Origin: Spirochaetia bacterium
Lineage (GTDB): Bacteria > Spirochaetota > Spirochaetia > Treponematales > Treponemataceae
Assembly: GCA_900769975.1 (NCBI GenBank)
Contig: CAAGIR010000232.1
Location: 1 to 37,582 of the forward strand
DNA length: 37,582 bases
Direction of reading: 5' to 3'
How positions within the stretch are numbered: position 1 is the first letter of the stretch; each line of letters starts with the position of its first letter. Shown one piece after another: positions 33,126-37,582 of the stretch. The translations under genes and the position numbers were made by a program. Under the pieces are notes generated by a model. That model did not search any database, was not told the origin of the DNA, and worked only from the letters and a program-made list of their open reading frames with translations.

Positions 33126-34307
33126 TTGAAATTACTTAATGATATTCACGAAGCTGAATATGGATGTGCACCACAGCTTGTAACAAGAGCGCCCGGGCGT
33201 TTTCATTTGATAGGAGAACACTCGTGGTTTTTTAAAGATAAAACAATGTCTATGGCTGTTAATCTTCCTGTGTATGCTGCTTTTTCAAAAAGAGATGACA
33301 ATTCTTTACATTTCTATTTTTATCAGATAAAAGAAAGAAAAAAATCTTCATTAACAGCATTAAAATATAAAAAAGAAGACCGTTGGGCGAATGCAGTCAA
33401 AGCAATTATTTACGGTTTTATTTCTGGTGGATATAATCTTTGCGGCCTTGACATTACAATTTACAGTGAAATATTACCTTCTGCTGGTTTTGGAATTACT
33501 TCAGCGATAAAAGCAGCGGTTGCGTTTGGAATAAAAAATACTTTAGATATTAACTGTTCCGATTCAGAATTGCTTAGAGTTATAGAAAGAGGTAATAAAA
33601 AATTTTTACAGACTGAAAATTACCTTGCAAATAATTTTGTTGCTTTGTTTGCAAAAAAAGGCAATCTTTTAATTACCGATCATTATAAAAAAAATTGGGA
33701 TTATATTCCTTTTAGTTTTGAAGATAAAAAAATCTTTTTAATAGACACAAAAGTGCCTAGAATTGACGTTTGGGATAGAAAATCCATTCATGAACCGCAA
33801 AATGCACTTCTTTTGGGTGACTTGCGTGAAGACAAGGCAAATGTTTATGGCGGCTGGCAGTATATTGACAGTCAGACTGATATAAATGAAGAACTTTCTG
33901 TTGTAAATGAAGATTTAAAGCACCGCCTTATGGCTATTATAAGCGAACATCGCGATTTGATTATGGCAAGGGAAGGTCTTGAAAAGGGTGATTTTGCCAA
34001 ATTTGCCAGAAGCATTAATCACAGTCACCAGACGATGCAGGAAGAATTTGACATTTCTTGTCCTGAAATTGACTGGATTTTAAAACGTGTAAAAGAACTT
34101 GAACCAAATCTGGACTTTGTGCGAAATCCTGTTACTTGCGGACGTATTACTGGTAAAGGATTCGGGCGTTGTTTATATGCCATAATGCGGGAATGTGATA
34201 TAGAAAACTTTAAAAAGAAAATTACGGAATTTGAAAAGATTTTTGGTTTTCATCCAGAAGTTTTTCAGGTGGAACTTTCTGACGGTGTTTCTATAGTTCG
34301 TGATTAA
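33126..34307 (+). CDS. galactokinase-like GHMP kinase lacking key catalytic residues
   Basis: The 393-residue protein aligns over its full length with galactokinases, which phosphorylate galactose at C1 with ATP. The first motif reads APGRFHLIGEHSWFF (residues 23-37): Arg and GEH are kept, but the sugar-binding Asp of GEH-x-D-Y is Trp34. The ATP loop is LPSAGFGITSA (117-127) instead of LP-x-GAGLSSSA. The catalytic MDQ is Ala168-Asn169-Asn170, so the base Asp is lost. The third motif, GRITGKGFGRC, is recognisable. It is probably a regulator or binding protein derived from galactokinase, or a kinase of another sugar. The TTG at 33126 is the likely start because AGGGAGG lies 4 nt upstream. The TTG at 33087 has no such site. 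Confidence 0.75.
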   Translation: MKLLNDIHEAEYGCAPQLVTRAPGRFHLIGEHSWFFKDKTMSMAVNLPVYAAFSKRDDNSLHFYFYQIKERKKSSLTALKYKKEDRWANAVKAIIYGFISGGYNLCGLDITIYSEILPSAGFGITSAIKAAVAFGIKNTLDINCSDSELLRVIERGNKKFLQTENYLANNFVALFAKKGNLLITDHYKKNWDYIPFSFEDKKIFLIDTKVPRIDVWDRKSIHEPQNALLLGDLREDKANVYGGWQYIDSQTDINEELSVVNEDLKHRLMAIISEHRDLIMAREGLEKGDFAKFARSINHSHQTMQEEFDISCPEIDWILKRVKELEPNLDFVRNPVTCGRITGKGFGRCLYAIMRECDIENFKKKITEFEKIFGFHPEVFQVELSDGVSIVRD

Positions 34308-34354
34308 TTTTTATTGAAATATTAATTATTAAACTGTAGAATTGTAATAATTGT

Positions 34355-34520
34355 AAGACTTTGCGGCAAGGATTGTAAGGGCTGGCGTAGCCAGTTCCGA
34401 AGCGTAGCGTAGGAATGGAGGCGTGAGCCGTAACCCTGAAAAGCCTGTTTTTGCGTAGTGAAACGAAGCAAAAGCCGCCCGAATAAAAAAAAATAAACAG
34501 CTTTTGCGGCAGGTGGGAAA
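34355..34520. repeat. GC-rich multi-hairpin element (third of three)
   Basis: It contains CTGGC-GTA-GCCAG (near 34381-34393) and other short stems such as TTTTGC/GCAAAA, and is much richer in G+C than its surroundings. Its end runs into the AGGTGGG ribosome binding site of the next gene. Style and base composition match the blocks near 2008 and 17440. Confidence 0.6.
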
Positions 34521-35204
34521 TTGCAGAATGATGTTTTAAAAGAAGGTAGAGTTCTTTATAGTAAAAAAGAATATTCTCAGGCTCTTGCTTTTTTTTTGGC
34601 GCTTCCTTCGGATAGTGAAGTGGATAAGAATGAAGTTGCTTATTATCTGGGGCTTTGCTATGCAAAACTGGAAAAATATGATGATGCGCTTTTGTTTTTG
34701 GAACAGGTGGTAACTTCTGGTTCTCAGCTTCAGTGGGTTTTGCAATGCCGTTTTTTGCTTGCCGTTATTTATGTTATTACCGGGCGAAAACGACTTGCCG
34801 ATTTTGAATTAAATCAATTGCTGGAAACGGGGTATATGACTGCTTCTGTGTATGCGGCTATTGCGTTTGTGGCATGGGAACAGAAAGATATTCACAAATG
34901 CATTGAATTTTATGAAAAATCTCTGGAAATTGATGAAGAAAATGTTTCTTCTTTGAACGGGCTGGGCTATGTGCTTGCATGTCAGGAAAAAGATTTAACA
35001 AAAGCATTGTCACTTTGCAAACAGGCTGTAAAATTGTCGCCTAGATCTCCTGCCTGTCTTGATTCTTTGGGATGGGTTTACTATAAAATGGGGCTTTATA
35101 ACGATGCAATGCAGTATTTATCTCAGGCGGAAGAAAATGCTCCTGACAATGTGGAAATATCGAATCATATTAAATCTGTTAAATTAAAGGCTGGAATTGC
35201 ATGA
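34521..35204 (+). CDS. TPR protein
   Basis: The 227-residue protein has about five tetratricopeptide repeats filling residues 2-215, with clear units at 128-160 (HKCIEFYEKSLEIDEENVSS) and 163-210 (SLGWVYYKMGLYNDAMQYLS). TPR units form helical scaffolds for protein contacts. No signal peptide or membrane segment is visible, so it may be cytoplasmic unless the true start lies upstream in the repeat. The start is TTG, with AGGTGGG just upstream. No ATG is in frame near the beginning. The final 4 bp overlap the next gene (ATGA), so the two are translated together. Confidence 0.85.
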   Translation: MQNDVLKEGRVLYSKKEYSQALAFFLALPSDSEVDKNEVAYYLGLCYAKLEKYDDALLFLEQVVTSGSQLQWVLQCRFLLAVIYVITGRKRLADFELNQLLETGYMTASVYAAIAFVAWEQKDIHKCIEFYEKSLEIDEENVSSLNGLGYVLACQEKDLTKALSLCKQAVKLSPRSPACLDSLGWVYYKMGLYNDAMQYLSQAEENAPDNVEISNHIKSVKLKAGIA

Positions 35205-37264
35205 AAAAAATATTGTTTTCTTTCTTTTGCATGTTTTGTTTTTTAATTCCAGTTTTTTCTCAAAATACGACTGCTCATGCTGGTTTTGAAGTTCCTCAGG
35301 ATCGCATACGAAGCAGTAATGAAGGTTTTTCTTCTGAAGAATTCAGACGTGGTGTGCAGGCTTACAATAAAGGTGCTTTTAGTGAGGCTATTGTTCAGTT
35401 TGAAAAAGCTCTTTCTTATATGCCTAGTGATAATTTAATTCTGGACTGGCTTGGAAAAGCGTATTACAAGGCAGGACTAGAAGGTGTTGCTCTGGATTAC
35501 TGGCAGACTGCTATTAATAATGGTTACGGCGGTTTGTTGTTGCAGAATAAAGTTGAAGTGGTGCGTGAAAGGCGTGTTACTGGTGATACTAATGATACGC
35601 TTATGCGCCTGTCTGAATCTGGAAGTTTTCCTGGCGTTTTTAATGGAAATCTTGTTTTTAACGGTCCTGTTTCTGTTCAGCCTGATTATAACGGTACTAT
35701 GTGGATTGCGGCTTATAATTCTAATGAAATAATTATGCTCAATCAAAACGGAAAAGTTGTTGAACGTTACGGTGGTCCTGTTAATGGTTTTGACAGACCG
35801 TATGATATCATTAAACTTCATGACGGTAATCTCCTTGTTTCTGAAAATGCGGGTGACAGACTTTCGCTTTTAAACGAAAAAGGTAAATTTATAAAATATA
35901 TTGGTTCAAAAGGCATTGGTCTGGGGCAAATGGTTGGTCCTTTGTATCTTGCACAAGATGATTTGGAGCGTATTTATGTGACTGATTATGGTAATAAACG
36001 TGTTGATGTTTTTGATAAGGACGGCAATGCTCTTTTTTATTTTGGAAAAAAATCTGATGTTTTTGATGGTTTAAAAGGTCCTACTGGGATTGCAATTATT
36101 AATGACAGTATTTTTGTTGCTGATGATTATGAAGGCACTGTTTATGAATTTGACAGGGCAGGAAATTATATTCGTGAACTTTGTGAAAAAAAATCATTTT
36201 CTAAACCTGAAGGTCTGAAAGTTTGGAACGGCAATCTTATAATCTGCGATAAAAACAGGATTGTCAGTGTGGATGTTCAGACTGGGGCCATTTTTGAATA
36301 TGCTAAAACTGGAAATTCGCCGAGCAGGGTGACTGTCGCAAATCCTGATGTAAACGGTAATGTTATTGTCACTGATTATACTGAAAACGAAGTTTATGTT
36401 ATGTCCAAAATTCAGGAACTTGTGGGTGGTCTTTTTGTTCAGATTGAACAGCTTGATTCTTCTGCTTTTCCCAATGTTGTTGTTGAATTAAAAGTTGAAA
36501 ACCGTCACCGACAGCCGGTTGTGGGGCTACAAGAAGAAAATTTTTACATTTCTGAAAATAAACGTCCTGTCGCTGATGTTAAATTTTTGGGTGCTGCATC
36601 TAATAATACCGAATCGGATATTACTATTGTAATTGACCGTTCTAAAAATACCGATTTGTATAAAAAAGAGGTGGAGACTGCTGTAAAGGAAATTGCTGCA
36701 TCTATGAATGGCGGTGTTTTAAGGATTGTAAGTGCTGGTTCGATTCCTGTTACTGAATATATTGGAAAGCCTGATTTACTGAATGATTTTAGTTTGGATG
36801 CTTTAAAAAATCCTGTGTCTGAAAAAATTGCTGCTGATTTGGCTCTTCGCCTAGCTGCAAATGATTTGATAAATGCGGCTAAAAAACGTGCTGTTGTTTT
36901 TATAACTAGTGGCAGTAAAAACAGTTTTACTTTTGAAAGGTATAATCTGGGGGAACTGAACGCTTATTTTAATAACAATGCAATCATTATGTCTGTTGTA
37001 AACGTAAGTCAGAATGCGGTGTGCGAACAATTATCTTATATTGTAGAAAATACGCAGGGAAGTTCTTATTATGTTTACAGGCCGCAGGGACTTGCTGATG
37101 TGGTAAAGGATATTATCGAGGTGCCTCAAGGTGTCTATCAGTTTTCGTTTACTTCGTCTTTGCCTACAAATTTTGGTATGAATTATCTGCCGCTTGAAGT
37201 GGAAGTTTATCTTTTAAATAGAAGTGGTCGTGATGAAACGGGGTATTTTGCACCTTTGGAATAA
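35201..37264 (+). CDS. exported TPR-NHL-VWA-like protein
   Basis: The 687-residue protein has a signal peptide (residues 1-20, ending VFSQ), so it works in the periplasm or envelope. A TPR pair lies at about 45-115 (RGVQAYNKGAFSEAIVQFEK). NHL-type beta-propeller repeats follow at about 150-400 (for example GPLYLAQDDLERIYVTDYGN and IYVTDYGNKRVDVFDKDGN). The last part, 410-685, resembles a von Willebrand A domain: DITIVIDRSKNT has Asp, Ser and a later Thr, but the classical MIDAS DxSxS is replaced by DRSKN. Metal-dependent binding is therefore uncertain. It is coupled to the TPR gene by a 4-bp overlap, which suggests one complex. The role is not recognised. Confidence 0.8.
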   Translation: MKKILFSFFCMFCFLIPVFSQNTTAHAGFEVPQDRIRSSNEGFSSEEFRRGVQAYNKGAFSEAIVQFEKALSYMPSDNLILDWLGKAYYKAGLEGVALDYWQTAINNGYGGLLLQNKVEVVRERRVTGDTNDTLMRLSESGSFPGVFNGNLVFNGPVSVQPDYNGTMWIAAYNSNEIIMLNQNGKVVERYGGPVNGFDRPYDIIKLHDGNLLVSENAGDRLSLLNEKGKFIKYIGSKGIGLGQMVGPLYLAQDDLERIYVTDYGNKRVDVFDKDGNALFYFGKKSDVFDGLKGPTGIAIINDSIFVADDYEGTVYEFDRAGNYIRELCEKKSFSKPEGLKVWNGNLIICDKNRIVSVDVQTGAIFEYAKTGNSPSRVTVANPDVNGNVIVTDYTENEVYVMSKIQELVGGLFVQIEQLDSSAFPNVVVELKVENRHRQPVVGLQEENFYISENKRPVADVKFLGAASNNTESDITIVIDRSKNTDLYKKEVETAVKEIAASMNGGVLRIVSAGSIPVTEYIGKPDLLNDFSLDALKNPVSEKIAADLALRLAANDLINAAKKRAVVFITSGSKNSFTFERYNLGELNAYFNNNAIIMSVVNVSQNAVCEQLSYIVENTQGSSYYVYRPQGLADVVKDIIEVPQGVYQFSFTSSLPTNFGMNYLPLEVEVYLLNRSGRDETGYFAPLE

Positions 37265-37365
37265 AATGTGACGCTGTCAACTAGTGTGCGTTGCTGGTTT
37301 GTGTATTGGAAGGTGTGGAGAAGGTTTGGGCAGGAACTGATTTGGGTGGAACAGAAACTTGAACT

Positions 37366-37437
37366 GGAGCGAACGCAATTGCAATCCTCGAAAGTTGAAA
37401 CTTTCTGCGGTTTGCAATTGTAAAGAAGGTATAAATC
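37366..37437 (+). repeat. 72-bp direct repeat (family B), copy 1
   Basis: Exact match to 37511-37582, spaced 145 bp. It has an outer CAATTGCAA/TTGCAATTG stem around GAAAGT-TGAA-ACTTTC. In one frame it encodes RTQLQSSKVETFCGLQL and stops, the same words that appear upstream of nrdR. Confidence 0.95.
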
Positions 37438-37465
37438 AAATGGCTGAAATGGCGCCATTTGATTT
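37433..37465. repeat. 12-bp AAATCAAATGGC hairpin
   Basis: AAATCAAATGGC (37433-37444) pairs exactly with GCCATTTGATTT (37454-37465). A GAGTTTC-TGGC-GAAACTC hairpin follows at 37472-37489. A related hairpin lies after nrnA. The 318-bp tail of the window therefore consists largely of small structured repeats. I see no gene in it. Confidence 0.8.
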
Positions 37466-37510
37466 AACTTAGAGTTTCTGGCGAAACTCTGTTATTGAAC
37501 TGTTCGCGAT

Positions 37511-37582
37511 GGAGCGAACGCAATTGCAATCCTCGAAAGTTGAAACTTTCTGCGGTTTGCAATTGTAAAGAAGGTATAAATC
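37511..37582 (+). repeat. 72-bp direct repeat (family B), copy 2
   Basis: Exact copy of 37366-37437, cut only by the window end. GTTCGC/GCGAAC forms an extra hairpin just before it (37502-37519). The array may continue past the window. Confidence 0.95.

Noticed and set aside
37366..37582. CRISPR array from the 72-bp repeats
   Set aside because: Only two copies, each longer than CRISPR repeats, with a spacer that holds its own hairpins. The unit also occurs singly upstream of nrdR. No cas gene is present.

Overview
The window looks like chromosomal DNA of a low-GC Treponema, probably a gut, rumen or oral species rather than the small T. pallidum genome. The evidence is two core flagellins of the periplasmic FlaB type next to FlaG and FliD, a PilZ protein, HD-GYP and SpoIIE/HAMP signalling proteins, lipoprotein signals with a relaxed spirochaetal lipobox, an apolipoprotein N-acyltransferase, and TPR/NHL envelope proteins. 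No genome could be searched, so the species is not assigned.

Layout. 1-2.3 kb: the end of an IS3-family element abuts a G9 tract and a surface-type repeat (InlB B-repeat) protein that has lost its signal peptide, followed by hairpin and GGTCTGTCCC repeats. 2.4-6.2 kb: glycyl-tRNA synthetase, a degenerate aldo/keto reductase, and a convergent HD-GYP protein with altered metal ligands. 6.4-9.0 kb: a candidate structured RNA with its own terminator, then a DUF4912 gene and a GH57-like gene whose nucleophile is Asp instead of Glu. 9.2-17.4 kb: a large exported coiled-coil/TPR protein, a 1553-residue membrane sensor ending in HAMP and a SpoIIE phosphatase, and a small coiled-coil protein. 17.9-25.7 kb (minus strand): ankyrin protein, PilZ protein, a flagellar-neighbourhood protein, FliD, FlaG and two FlaB flagellins. 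26.0-31.1 kb: a lipoprotein, tRNA-Met, a sigma-factor-like protein, RdgB, a small exported protein, NrnA and NrdR. 31.3-37.3 kb: Lnt, a galactokinase-like protein without its key Asp residues, a TPR protein and a TPR-NHL-VWA-like exported protein. The window ends in 72-bp direct repeats and hairpins.

How the parts relate. The flagellin region shows sigma-28-like promoters, strong Shine-Dalgarno sites and separate terminators, so each flagellin is probably its own high-level transcript while FlaG and FliD are translated together. Several predicted enzymes keep the fold but have lost catalytic residues (aldo/keto reductase, HD-GYP, GH57, galactokinase). That is an unusual number in 30 kb and suggests regulatory or binding roles.

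The most interesting signal is non-coding. A leader of about 150 nt directly precedes both the PilZ gene (minus strand, 20045-20205) and the sigma-factor-like gene (plus strand, 27250-27412). The copies share hairpins in which paired bases have changed together, and both end in a terminator-like hairpin, a T-run and then the ribosome binding site of the gene. A different hairpin repeat sits in front of nrdR and twice at the window end. Intergenic space in this genome seems heavily occupied by such small structured repeats.
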